In this document: positions 1 to 6,905 of the stretch, piece after piece
Layout of the letters: every line of letters starts with the position of its first letter
Position numbering within the stretch: the stretch's first letter is position 1
From: Thermoplasmata archaeon
Lineage (GTDB): Archaea > Thermoplasmatota > E2 > UBA202 > JdFR-43
Length of the DNA stretch: 11,240 nucleotides
Assembly (NCBI GenBank): GCA_003650975.1
Contig: QMSU01000015.1
Span: forward strand, 1 to 11,240
Direction of reading: 5' to 3'
Position numbers and translations under genes: made by a program
The notes under the pieces: generated by a model
Told to the model about the DNA's origin: nothing
The model's database searches: none
Seen by the model: the letters and a program-made list of their open reading frames with translations, nothing else

Positions 1-129
1 ATCATTGTATATTTTATTTTTTGCGTTTGTAAAAAAGAGGCTGTCAGGTTACCCGCTTTCTACGTCATGTTCTCGCATGTTCTTGTGAAAGACGGTAAGG
101 AGGGCAGTCCCGCCATGGCGTGAACATCC

Positions 130-147
130 GCCCTTCTCTTTTATTAT
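130..147 (+). terminator. Possible plus-strand T-rich terminator
   Basis: A pyrimidine-rich run ending in TTTTATTATT follows a very short GC hairpin (ggcg at 117-120 with cgcc at 129-132). Archaeal termination depends mainly on oligo-T in the non-template strand, so this could end a transcript entering from the left. The stem is only four base pairs, so the support is weak. Confidence 0.3.
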
Positions 148-198
148 TCATTCAAGTGCGCACCCTTTTCATCTCTCTTGTCTTGGGAAGGCCGGTGG

Positions 199-206
199 TA
201 AAAAAT
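199..206 (-). terminator. Oligo-T terminator of the PKD protein gene
   Basis: Read on the minus strand this is a T6 run about 26 bases beyond the stop codon of the PKD protein gene. An oligo-T run shortly after a stop is the usual archaeal termination signal. No hairpin is needed and none is obvious. Confidence 0.45.
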
Positions 207-231
207 GGGGAAGATGGGTGTCACTTATCGG

Positions 232-1437
232 TCAGCTGCTCTCGCCCGGATCCAGCTCCACGGTTTCTCTCGGTTTGAATATGCTTATTATGAATACATC
301 CACATAGTCCGTGGTGCTCCAGCCGGCATCATCAAATGCGGTAATGCTGAGATTTTTGTTTCCTATGCTCTGTCCCCATGCCCACTCGTAGGGTGCATCG
401 GTGATGTTTGCCACCTCCTCACCGTTGATGTAGAATTTCACATGGGTGATGCCGATGTTGTCTGTGGCATTCGCCTCCACCGTTATTTTTCCCAGAATGA
501 TCGTTTTCCGGAGGGCGGGAAGTATTCCCCTTCCGAATATATACACTCTCTTTTCTTCAGGTGTCACCAGTGTTGCGGTGGGAGCGGTTTTGTCTATCTT
601 TATGGTGACGTTGTGCACCTGCTCGGTGTTTCCTGCATTATCATTGGAATAGTACTGGAGGGTGTGCGTTCCCTCATCTGAGATGACAAAGGGTGTCTGG
701 TAGAGCGTCCAGTTTCCGTCATCCACCTTGTAGTAGGTGCCGTTGATGCCGCTTACGGTTTCATTCACCGTGAGGGTGACCGTCACGTTGGTGATGTACC
801 AGCCATGGGCCCCAAGTGTACCGTTGAGGTCCAGTGTGGTCTGCGGGGAAGTGGTATCAACGATTATCTGTGCAGTGTCCTCATCCTCCGCGTCAAAATC
901 GTCCGTCACCGTCAGAGTGACCGTGTAGGTGCCGTCCACTGCATAGGTGTGCTGCACCGTTACCCCGTTTCCTGTGGTGGAATCGCCAAAATCCCATTCG
1001 TAACTCACGATTTCTCCATCGGGGTCATAACTTGCACTTCCATTGAGTGTCACCTGTTTTGTCGTCACCATCTGGTCGGGGCCTGCATCGGCCACCGGGT
1101 CCTGGTTGGCTATACTGATGACCTTTTCTGCAATATCGGCGGTGAGATTCCCGCTGATGTTCCACACCACCACCAGCGTCACGTTGTAGTCTCCAGGTGT
1201 GGTATATTTGTGCGTGGGATTCTGGAGGGTTGAGCCGCCGCCGTCTCCAAAATTCCACACCCATTCAACGATATCCGACTCATTGGTGGACTGGTCGATA
1301 AAATTCACGTTCATGGCAGTGGAGGGACTTGCCGGTGTCCATGTGAAATCAGCTTCCGGGCCACCATTTGCATGAACAATGGTAACCAGCGAACCTATTA
1401 CCATCAACGCCACTATAATGCCTTTTTTCATTTTCAT
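232..1437 (-). CDS. Secreted PKD/Ig-like surface protein, 401 aa
   Basis: Predicted extracellular beta-sandwich protein, probably for adhesion, surface structure or substrate binding; no enzymatic motif is visible. The start chosen is the ATG at 1437, giving a basic N-terminus and hydrophobic signal peptide (residues 1-23, ending VHA). Two PKD domains follow (about 28-110 and 113-194), with the typical WNFGDG and YEWDFGDS strands and HTY..DGTYTVTLTV endings. Residues 197-285 look like an OmpL47/chitobiase-type Ig-like module, and 286-386 like a bacterial Ig (Big_9-like) module carrying FYINGEEVA and PYEWAWG. Fourteen N-X-S/T sequons suggest heavy N-glycosylation. No C-terminal membrane helix or sorting signal is seen, so attachment to the cell is unexplained. 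The reading frame continues open upstream to 1923, but that part overlaps rps12 and precedes the signal peptide, so it is not coding. The gene is transcribed away from rps12. Confidence 0.85.
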   Translation of the reverse strand: MKMKKGIIVALMVIGSLVTIVHANGGPEADFTWTPASPSTAMNVNFIDQSTNESDIVEWVWNFGDGGGSTLQNPTHKYTTPGDYNVTLVVVWNISGNLTADIAEKVISIANQDPVADAGPDQMVTTKQVTLNGSASYDPDGEIVSYEWDFGDSTTGNGVTVQHTYAVDGTYTVTLTVTDDFDAEDEDTAQIIVDTTSPQTTLDLNGTLGAHGWYITNVTVTLTVNETVSGINGTYYKVDDGNWTLYQTPFVISDEGTHTLQYYSNDNAGNTEQVHNVTIKIDKTAPTATLVTPEEKRVYIFGRGILPALRKTIILGKITVEANATDNIGITHVKFYINGEEVANITDAPYEWAWGQSIGNKNLSITAFDDAGWSTTDYVDVFIISIFKPRETVELDPGESS

Positions 1438-1462
1438 CCCTACTAAATGATATGTGCTACTG

Positions 1463-1478
1463 CTTTTTAAGTATATCG
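1463..1478 (-). promoter_or_regulatory. TATA-like promoter of the PKD protein gene
   Basis: On the minus strand the sequence reads GATATACTTAAAAAGC. Its TATA-like core is centred about 30 bases upstream of the ATG at 1437, so transcription would begin a few bases before the start codon. No good Shine-Dalgarno sequence is present, which fits a leaderless or near-leaderless mRNA. Confidence 0.5.
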
Positions 1479-1606
1479 GCCTTCTGTTGGATTGAAATGT
1501 AACCGAAGGGATCAAGACCTGATGGCAGAGAGGTACCACTGGTATGCGCACCTTGTTCACAGTGGCTGAAACCCCTCTTCTCACTCCGTTTTTTGAGGCC
1601 GTTATT

Positions 1607-1614
1607 ATTATATA
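1607..1614 (+). promoter_or_regulatory. TATA box of the rps12-rps7-EF-2 operon
   Basis: ATTATATA lies in an AT-rich patch centred about 28 bases before the ATG at 1639. With the usual archaeal spacing of about 26 bases between TATA centre and transcription start, the mRNA would begin at or one to two bases before the start codon. There is no Shine-Dalgarno sequence, as expected for a leaderless transcript. This also decides against an in-frame TTG at 1627, which would lie upstream of the predicted transcription start. Confidence 0.55.
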
Positions 1615-1638
1615 CCAGAAGCATATTTGCCTGTTAGC

Positions 1639-2067
1639 ATGGGTAAAGGAATGTATGCAGCACGGAAAGCAAAAAACCGCCACCAGAAGATGGTATGGCA
1701 TGATAGATACTACAAGCGCCGGATGCTTGGCCTCAAAAGCAAAACAGAGCCTCTGGGGACATCCCCGCAGGGGAGGGGCATCGTGCTTGAAAAGGTAGGC
1801 ATCGAGGCAAAACAGCCCAATTCTGCCATCCGGAAATGTGTGAAGGTGCAGCTCATCAAAAATGGAAAGATCGTCACCGCATTCGCTCCGGGAGATAAGG
1901 CCATCACGTTCATTGATGAGCACGACGAGGTGCTCATTGAGGGCATCGGAGGAAGAATGGGCCGTTCAAAGGGAGACATCCCCGGTGTGAGATATAAGGT
2001 TATTAAGGTCAATAACGTATCATTGGAGGAATTGGTTAGGGGAAAATTGGAGAAACCAGTGAGGTAA
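1639..2067 (+). CDS. rps12: 30S ribosomal protein S12 (uS12), archaeal type
   Basis: Small-subunit protein at the decoding centre, contacting the A-site helix and helping control accuracy. At 142 residues it matches the usual archaeal/eukaryotic S23-like length. Recognisable elements are the N-terminal MYAARK segment typical of archaeal S12, RGIVLEKVG at 46-54, the universally conserved decoding loop [10 protein letters not shown] (58-67), the PGD and DEHDEV region (84-97) and [14 protein letters not shown] (112-125). The ATG at 1639 fits the family N-terminus and the promoter position; an upstream in-frame TTG (1627) would add only four residues. The stop codon is one base before rps7, so the two are co-transcribed. 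Neither nusA nor rpl30e lies immediately upstream as in many archaeal str operons; instead a divergent surface-protein gene is found. Confidence 0.97.
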   Translation: MGKGMYAARKAKNRHQKMVWHDRYYKRRMLGLKSKTEPLGTSPQGRGIVLEKVGIEAKQPNSAIRKCVKVQLIKNGKIVTAFAPGDKAITFIDEHDEVLIEGIGGRMGRSKGDIPGVRYKVIKVNNVSLEELVRGKLEKPVR

Positions 2068-2068
2068 T
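2061..2068 (+). promoter_or_regulatory. Shine-Dalgarno site of rps7
   Basis: GAGGTAAT overlaps the rps12 stop codon and lies directly before the rps7 ATG. It matches the anti-Shine-Dalgarno complement GAGGTGAT except for one base, although spacing to the ATG is short. It fits translation of an internal operon gene. Confidence 0.45.
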
Positions 2069-2629
2069 ATGTCCGAGCTATTATTTGGAAAATATGATGT
2101 TGAGAATATTGTGGTACGTGACAGAGGACTCGCACGATACATGAACTTCGATGAAAAAAAACTCCACACCCACGGCAGGCATGCCAACAGGCGGTTCAAG
2201 AAGGCAAATCTCTCGCTCATTGAACGGCTGACAAATAATCTGATGAGAACCGAGAAGTACAACGGCAAGAAGGCAAAGGCCCTGAAGGCCGTACAGAATT
2301 CTTTCGAAATCATAGAGAAGAGGACAAAGGAAAATCCTGTCCAGATTCTCGTGAGAGCCATAGAGAATGCAGCACCGCGCGAGGAGACAACCCGTCTCTT
2401 TTTGAGCGGCATCTATGTACCCATGGCGGTGGACAGCGCCCCGCTGAGGCGGCTGGATATTGTGTTGCGGAATCTCTGCAAGGGTGCGGTCTCCAAGACA
2501 TTCAAGAATAAAAAGAGCATTGCGGAGTGTCTGGCCGATGAAATCATTCATGCGGCAAATGACGACGCTGCCAGTTTTGCAGTGAGCAAGATGCTCGAAA
2601 TTGAACGCATAGCGAAAAGCGCAAGGTGA
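2069..2629 (+). CDS. rps7: 30S ribosomal protein S7 (uS7), archaeal type
   Basis: Primary 16S rRNA-binding protein that nucleates the head of the small subunit and lines the E site. Its 186 residues match archaeal S7 rather than the shorter bacterial form (about 156). Visible family features are the N-terminal extension ([11 protein letters not shown]), GRHANRRF (36-43), [11 protein letters not shown] (51-61), the strongly conserved [20 protein letters not shown] (88-107), the [10 protein letters not shown] helix (127-136) and the C-terminal [10 protein letters not shown]. The ATG is one base after the rps12 stop codon, and the EF-2 start is four bases after the rps7 stop, so all three genes form one transcription unit. 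Confidence 0.97.
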   Translation: MSELLFGKYDVENIVVRDRGLARYMNFDEKKLHTHGRHANRRFKKANLSLIERLTNNLMRTEKYNGKKAKALKAVQNSFEIIEKRTKENPVQILVRAIENAAPREETTRLFLSGIYVPMAVDSAPLRRLDIVLRNLCKGAVSKTFKNKKSIAECLADEIIHAANDDAASFAVSKMLEIERIAKSAR

Positions 2630-2630
2630 T
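2624..2630 (+). promoter_or_regulatory. Shine-Dalgarno site deciding the GTG start of EF-2
   Basis: AGGTGAT matches the complement of the conserved 16S rRNA 3' end and lies three bases before the GTG at 2634. It overlaps the rps7 stop codon. It supports GTG as the EF-2 start; a nearby ATG at 2629 is in another frame. Confidence 0.65.
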
Positions 2631-2633
2631 GAA

Positions 2634-4829
2634 GTGGGCAGAAAGGAAGAGAATATTAAGAAGGCAAAGGAATTGCGATACATTCCTGAAAAAATCAGAA
2701 ACATCGGCGTGGTCGCTCACATTGATCATGGCAAGACCACCTTTTCTGACAATCTGCTGGCGGGTGCCGGCATGATTTCAGAGGAGCTCGCCGGAGAGCA
2801 GCTCGTCCTCGATTACGATGAGCAGGAGCAGGCAAGAGGAATTACCATAAACTCGGCAGCCGCTTCCATGGTGCATCAATGGGACGGGAGCGAGTACCTC
2901 ATCAACCTCATTGACACTCCGGGGCACGTGGATTTCGGCGGTGACGTTACGCGGGCCATGAGGGCGGTGGACGGTGCCATTGTGGTGGTATGTGCCTCGG
3001 AGGGCGTGATGCCCCAGACCGAAACGGTGCTGCGACAGGCATTGAGGGAGCGCGTGAAGCCGGTGCTGCTGATAAACAAGGTGGACCGCCTCATAAACGA
3101 GCTCCAGCTGGATGCGCAGGAGATGCAGCAGCGATTTGTCAAAATAATCACCGAGGTCAACCGTCTCATTAAAAAGATGGCACCTGAGGAGCACAGGGAG
3201 GACTGGCTGGTGAAACCGGAGAACGGTTCTGTTGCGTTTGGCAGCGCATTGCATAACTGGGCCATCTCGGTGCCGTACATGAAGAAAACGGGCATTACTT
3301 TCAAGGATATTTACGAGTACTGCAAAAATGATGACCAGCGGGCGCTTGCCAAAAAGGCACCCATTCATGAGGTAACTCTCAATATGGTCATTGAGCATCT
3401 TCCCAACCCGAAGGAATCCCAGAAGTACCGTATACCAAACATATGGCGTGGTGAGCTGGACAGCAAGATAGGGAAGGCGATGACAGAATGCGATCCAAAG
3501 GGTCCCCTCGCACTGATGGTCACCAAGATAATCATTGACCCACATGCGGGAGAAATCACCTTTGGAAGGGTGTTTTCCGGTACATTAAAAGAGGGGCAGG
3601 AAGTGCAGGTGGTGGGTATGACAAAGCCTTCCAGAATACAGCAGGTTGCGGTGATGGTGGGGGATGACCGCATCACTGTGGAGGATGTTCCTGCCGGCAA
3701 CATAGCGGCAATCTCCGGTCTGCGGGATGCATATGCCGGGGCAACGGTCACCACAGAACCTGACATGGAATCCTTCGAGAGCATACGGCACATATCCGAG
3801 CCGGTGGTCACGGTGAGAGTGGAGGCAAAGCGGCCGGCCGACCTGCCGAAACTGGTGAAGGTCCTCAGAGATGTCAACAAGGCTGACCCCTCCATACAGG
3901 TTTCCATAAATCAGGAAACAGGCGAATATCTGATGTCAGGCATGGGGGAACTTCATCTCGAGGTGACAGAGTACCGCATCAAAAACGAGTACAAGGTTGA
4001 CATCATTACCTCGGAGCCGACGGTCATTTACCGGGAAACCGTCAAGCAGAAATCGCCGAAGTTTGAAGGGAAATCGCCCAACAAGCACAACTACCTGTAC
4101 GTGGAAGCGGAGCCACTGGAGGAAAGCGTGAAAAAGGCGTTGCTCGAGGGAGAACTGCCACAAAATGTCAAAAAACACAAGAAGGAGATAGCCAAAAAAC
4201 TGGAGGAACTCGGCATGAGTAAGGAAGAGGCAAAGGGCGTATTTGCCATTGTGGGTACCAATATCCTCACCGATGTCACCAAGGGTATCCAGCATCTTTT
4301 CGAATCCAAGGAACTTCTCAAGCAGGCCTTTGAGGAGGTCTGCGCCACCGGACCAAAGGCAGCTGAACCTCTGCAGGGCGTGAAAATACGGCTGGTGGAT
4401 GCAAAGTTCCATGAAGATGCCATCCACCGTGGACCTGCCCAGCTGATACCCGCCATGAGAAATGCCATATATGGTGCGCTCACACTGGCAAAACCGATTC
4501 TTCTGGAACCGATGCAGAAGGTGTTCATTTCCGTCCCCCACGAACTCATGGGCAGCGTCACCCGTGAGATGTCCCAGAGGAGGGGAACCATTCTTGACAT
4601 CAAAAACGAAGGTGACATGAGCATCATCAATGCCAAGGCACCGGTGGCGGAGATGTTTGGTTTTGCCTCTGCCATACGAAGTGCCACGGGAGGAAGGGTG
4701 CTCTGGAGCACGGAAAATATGGGCTTTGAAGTACTGCCTGAGTTCCTGCAGGATGAGATAACCCGTAAAATCAGGGAACGAAAGGGGTTGAAGCCGGAGC
4801 CGTACCCGGCGGATTACTACGCAGGCTGA
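2634..4829 (+). CDS. fusA: Translation elongation factor EF-2
   Basis: GTPase that moves tRNAs and mRNA through the ribosome after peptide bond formation. The 731-residue protein is full length for archaeal EF-2. GTP-binding motifs are complete: AHIDHGKT (28-35), RGITI (68-72), DTPGH (94-98), NKVD (148-151) and SAL (204-206). A beta-barrel domain II lies near 285-375, domain III near 385-465, and domains IV-V extend to the end. The loop with DAIHRG places His598 at the position modified to diphthamide in archaeal and eukaryotic EF-2, which separates it from bacterial EF-G. Start is GTG, supported by an AGGTGAT site and by translation directly continuing from rps7. The tuf (EF-1A) and rps10 genes that often follow in archaea are absent; a peptidase gene with its own promoter comes next. 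Confidence 0.97.
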   Translation: MGRKEENIKKAKELRYIPEKIRNIGVVAHIDHGKTTFSDNLLAGAGMISEELAGEQLVLDYDEQEQARGITINSAAASMVHQWDGSEYLINLIDTPGHVDFGGDVTRAMRAVDGAIVVVCASEGVMPQTETVLRQALRERVKPVLLINKVDRLINELQLDAQEMQQRFVKIITEVNRLIKKMAPEEHREDWLVKPENGSVAFGSALHNWAISVPYMKKTGITFKDIYEYCKNDDQRALAKKAPIHEVTLNMVIEHLPNPKESQKYRIPNIWRGELDSKIGKAMTECDPKGPLALMVTKIIIDPHAGEITFGRVFSGTLKEGQEVQVVGMTKPSRIQQVAVMVGDDRITVEDVPAGNIAAISGLRDAYAGATVTTEPDMESFESIRHISEPVVTVRVEAKRPADLPKLVKVLRDVNKADPSIQVSINQETGEYLMSGMGELHLEVTEYRIKNEYKVDIITSEPTVIYRETVKQKSPKFEGKSPNKHNYLYVEAEPLEESVKKALLEGELPQNVKKHKKEIAKKLEELGMSKEEAKGVFAIVGTNILTDVTKGIQHLFESKELLKQAFEEVCATGPKAAEPLQGVKIRLVDAKFHEDAIHRGPAQLIPAMRNAIYGALTLAKPILLEPMQKVFISVPHELMGSVTREMSQRRGTILDIKNEGDMSIINAKAPVAEMFGFASAIRSATGGRVLWSTENMGFEVLPEFLQDEITRKIRERKGLKPEPYPADYYAG

Positions 4830-4842
4830 GCCACGCAAAACC

Positions 4843-4866
4843 ATCCTTTCCCTCTTTTCTATTTCT
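4843..4866 (+). terminator. Pyrimidine-rich terminator after EF-2
   Basis: A run rich in T and C (including CTTTCCC and CTCTTTTCTATTT) starts about 14 bases after the EF-2 stop codon. T-rich tracts of this type end archaeal transcripts. A possible imperfect stem with the purine-rich stretch at 4875-4889 contains a mismatch and is not convincing. Confidence 0.4.
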
Positions 4867-5050
4867 GATATAATGAAAGGGAAGAAGAAGCATGTCCACA
4901 TCAATTTCATGAGAACCCAGAGTGGAAAACGACCAATGAACACATACCTTTCATTCATTTGAGGATAATTCCTCCTATATCCAGGTTCAATGTATGGTGT
5001 CGCCTCGTTCGATTGTGTCCTTATCGTATCAAAGAAGGATATCCACAACC
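4867..5050. other. Intergenic region, no supported gene
   Basis: Between the EF-2 terminator and the peptidase promoter I see no RNA gene or conserved coding sequence. A 29-codon plus-strand frame (4873-4962) with a lysine-rich start exists, but it has no Shine-Dalgarno site or TATA box at a suitable distance, so I do not call it a gene. Confidence 0.45.
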
Positions 5051-5055
5051 GGGAT

Positions 5056-5068
5056 AAACAATTAATAT
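5056..5068 (+). promoter_or_regulatory. TATA-like promoter of the metallopeptidase gene
   Basis: An AT-rich box reading AAACAATTAATAT is centred about 25 bases before the ATG at 5087, with no Shine-Dalgarno sequence between. This predicts a leaderless mRNA starting at the ATG. Confidence 0.5.
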
Positions 5069-5086
5069 CACATTCCCTTTAATTCC

Positions 5087-6571
5087 ATGGAGAGACGCGG
5101 ATACCTGCTATTCATGGCCATTGTTCTGGTCATTTTTGCTGCCATTGTCATCTACCACGAGACCCACAAGGAAGGAACGGCAGAGGCACATGAAATTGTC
5201 ATCGATGATTATGATCCCACGACCGATATCGAGATCATTTTCAGAATAGATAGAATCCGGAAAGTTGATTTTGAATACGGTGAGGAACCGGTGGTTGCCA
5301 TGGATTTTACCATTGATGGGAAAACCACGAGAAAGGTGGGCCCATGGGGAGGTATTGATACCTACCCACGATGGCGATACATCCAGGACGTCAATGACAG
5401 CAAAGAATACGTCATCATAACGGTGAAGATGTATGAGATGAATGGTGGGGCAGAAATACCGTGCGACATAAGTCCGAGAACGGGAGACTACACGGGTACC
5501 ATACTCCATCTCAACTATTCCCTAAAAACCGGTGCATGGCGGGGAGATGATTTTCTGAAAGATGAGAATGGATATGGACACGTGTCAGGCACTGAAGATG
5601 GCACCACAGGAGAGAACGATTACGAACTCTGGTTCAGCGTGTATCAGACAGATGCTGACGGAGACCGGTTGACGTGGTACGAGGAAACATACATATACCA
5701 TACCGACCCGCTCGAAAGCGACTCCGGAAAGGATTATGACAACGACGGTGTGCCCATTGAGTGGGAGGTCACCTATGGATACGACCCGTTTACGTGGGAA
5801 AACCACACTGCGCTGGATGATGATAACGATGGCATCCAGAATGTGGAGGAGTATATGATGGCAGAATACGGTGCAGATCCATTCAGGCAGGACGTGTTTG
5901 TGGAGGTCGATTTCATGGAAAACCCGGTTTTTGGCACCACCACGCTTCCGGAATATTCAAAGGAGAAGGTCATATCGGCATTCACGAAACACAACATTCA
6001 GCTCCACATTGATGATGGGTTGATGGGAGGCGGCGGGGAGATTCTTCCCTATGAAAAGTTCTACACCCAGGAAAAACTCTCCGCGTACTATAAAACCCAT
6101 TTCCTTCATAACGGGGAAAATGCATGGAGAAAGGGGATATTCCGCTACTGTGTCATGGCCCAGTACACCTTTCCCGCACACAGGCAGGTGGCAGGATATT
6201 CGTACTGGCCCACCAATGACGACACGTTCAACTGTTTTGTGGTGGGAACACGGGTTATCAAAAACTATCGTTTCACGCCCCTTGCCAGAGAGACCGCCAT
6301 GGGAAGCCTCTTCATGCATGAGCTGGGGCACACGCTGGGCATATTCTGGCATACTTACCACGGCTGCGATAACAGTACAAATAACTATCCATGGCTGCCG
6401 GGATGGAGCATATATGAAAACTACAAGAGCTGCATGAATTATCGATATGCATGGAACATAATCGACTATTCAGACGGAACCCATGGTACAGGAGATTTTG
6501 ACGACTGGAGCCATGTGGATCCCGCATTTTTCGAGAAACGGTTCTTTGCTGAACCGCCAATAATACTGTAG
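5087..6571 (+). CDS. Secreted or membrane-tethered zinc metallopeptidase with Ca-binding repeats
   Basis: Predicted metzincin-like endopeptidase acting outside the cell, 494 residues. Residues 1-23 form a basic end plus hydrophobic helix (signal peptide or anchor, without a clear cleavage site). Residues 35-185 look like a beta-rich domain I do not recognise. Asp-rich calcium motifs of the thrombospondin type 3/EF-hand kind follow: DADGD (189-193), DYDNDG (216-221) and DDDNDGI (244-250). The catalytic part carries HELGH (His411, Glu412, His415) and Gly418, and a likely Met-turn at Met450 (CMNY), as in secreted prokaryotic peptidases with HELGHTLG..HGG and SVMNY. The third zinc ligand is unusual: histidines occur at 422 and 425, not at the expected 421 (Trp). 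Four N-X-S/T sequons are present. It stands alone, with its own promoter, beside the C25 peptidase gene. The peptidase call is solid; the exact family is not. Confidence 0.85.
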   Translation: MERRGYLLFMAIVLVIFAAIVIYHETHKEGTAEAHEIVIDDYDPTTDIEIIFRIDRIRKVDFEYGEEPVVAMDFTIDGKTTRKVGPWGGIDTYPRWRYIQDVNDSKEYVIITVKMYEMNGGAEIPCDISPRTGDYTGTILHLNYSLKTGAWRGDDFLKDENGYGHVSGTEDGTTGENDYELWFSVYQTDADGDRLTWYEETYIYHTDPLESDSGKDYDNDGVPIEWEVTYGYDPFTWENHTALDDDNDGIQNVEEYMMAEYGADPFRQDVFVEVDFMENPVFGTTTLPEYSKEKVISAFTKHNIQLHIDDGLMGGGGEILPYEKFYTQEKLSAYYKTHFLHNGENAWRKGIFRYCVMAQYTFPAHRQVAGYSYWPTNDDTFNCFVVGTRVIKNYRFTPLARETAMGSLFMHELGHTLGIFWHTYHGCDNSTNNYPWLPGWSIYENYKSCMNYRYAWNIIDYSDGTHGTGDFDDWSHVDPAFFEKRFFAEPPIIL

Positions 6572-6865
6572 CGGGGCAAGAATCAGGGAATTGTTATGCC
6601 GGTACCGCCTATGGTGCCGGACACCTTTCATTGACTGTCATCAAAATTTTCCATTTCGTGGCACTGTCAAGATAAAAATGCACGTGTTCATCTGATTGAG
6701 AAAATGAGGTACCGTGCTCATACCGGTTGCATTGAATAAAGTTCGAAAAAGGAGGAAAGAGCGCATGGGATGAACATGTCTGGAACTGCCTTTTATCATC
6801 ATTCATAAGAACATGAGAAGTGTGGGATGAGTAACTTGACAGTCTCCCATTTTGTCGTCGATACA
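6572..6865. other. Intergenic region between the two peptidase genes
   Basis: This stretch holds a GC-rich hairpin near its left end and runs up to the TATA box of the C25 peptidase gene at its right end. I see no RNA gene: GTTCGAA near 6739 recalls a tRNA T-loop but has no pairing stem. An 85-codon minus-strand frame begins inside the promoter and has a composition unlike a real protein. The central part around 6640-6850 is unexplained. Confidence 0.4.
6599..6620 (+). repeat. Inverted repeat (hairpin) downstream of the metallopeptidase
   Basis: CCGGTACC (6599-6606) pairs with GGTGCCGG (6613-6620) over eight positions, one of them G-U, around a six-base loop. It begins 28 bases after the metallopeptidase stop codon. 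It could stabilise the 3' end or assist termination, though no strong T-run follows. Alternatively it is a protein-binding site. Confidence 0.55.
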
Positions 6866-6876
6866 TTTATATATAA
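6866..6876 (+). promoter_or_regulatory. TATA box of the C25 peptidase gene
   Basis: TTTATATATAA is the best match to the archaeal TATA consensus in the window. It is centred 35 bases before the ATG at 6906, so the transcript should begin near 6897 with a short leader of about nine bases. GAGTGATGA just before the start resembles a Shine-Dalgarno site lacking one G. Confidence 0.65.
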
Positions 6877-6905
6877 CCGTCAATTCCAAAGATGAGTGAT
6901 GAAAC

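Larger units (their letters stand above)
1..231. other. Non-coding left edge, convergent transcript ends
   Basis: I find no gene I can support here. One plus-strand frame is open from the window edge to a TGA at 121-123 (40 codons), but its first 45 bases are AT-rich, its translation resembles no family I know, and an open stretch of this length is expected by chance. An 8-base direct repeat (catgttct at 66-73 and 76-83) is present. Pyrimidine/T-rich sequence near 131-147 on the plus strand and a T6 run on the minus strand at 205-200 suggest that transcripts from both sides end here. A small RNA starting after the AT-rich stretch at 6-20 cannot be excluded, but I see no recognisable structure. 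Confidence 0.4.

Noticed and set aside
111..120. Perfect 10-base palindrome CGCCATGGCG
   Set aside because: About ten such palindromes are expected by chance in a window of this size, and no partner site was seen.
1..123. 40-codon open frame running in from the left edge
   Set aside because: Length is within chance expectation, its start is AT-rich and the translation resembles no known C-terminus.
1627..1638. TTG start four codons before the rps12 ATG
   Set aside because: The TATA box places transcription start near 1637, after the TTG, and the family N-terminus fits the ATG at 1639.
1438..1923. Upstream extension of the PKD protein reading frame
   Set aside because: It lies antisense over rps12 and its promoter; the signal peptide beginning at 1437 marks the true N-terminus.
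4873..4962. 29-codon lysine-rich plus-strand frame
   Set aside because: No ribosome binding site, no TATA box at proper distance and no recognisable sequence; short frames like this occur by chance.
6733..6755. tRNA-like GTTCGAA T-loop
   Set aside because: Flanking bases do not form a T-stem, and no acceptor or anticodon stems can be placed around it.
6609..6866. 85-codon minus-strand frame between the peptidase genes
   Set aside because: Its start lies within the C25 TATA box, it lacks its own promoter or ribosome binding site, and its Ser/His/Cys-rich composition does not look like a protein family.
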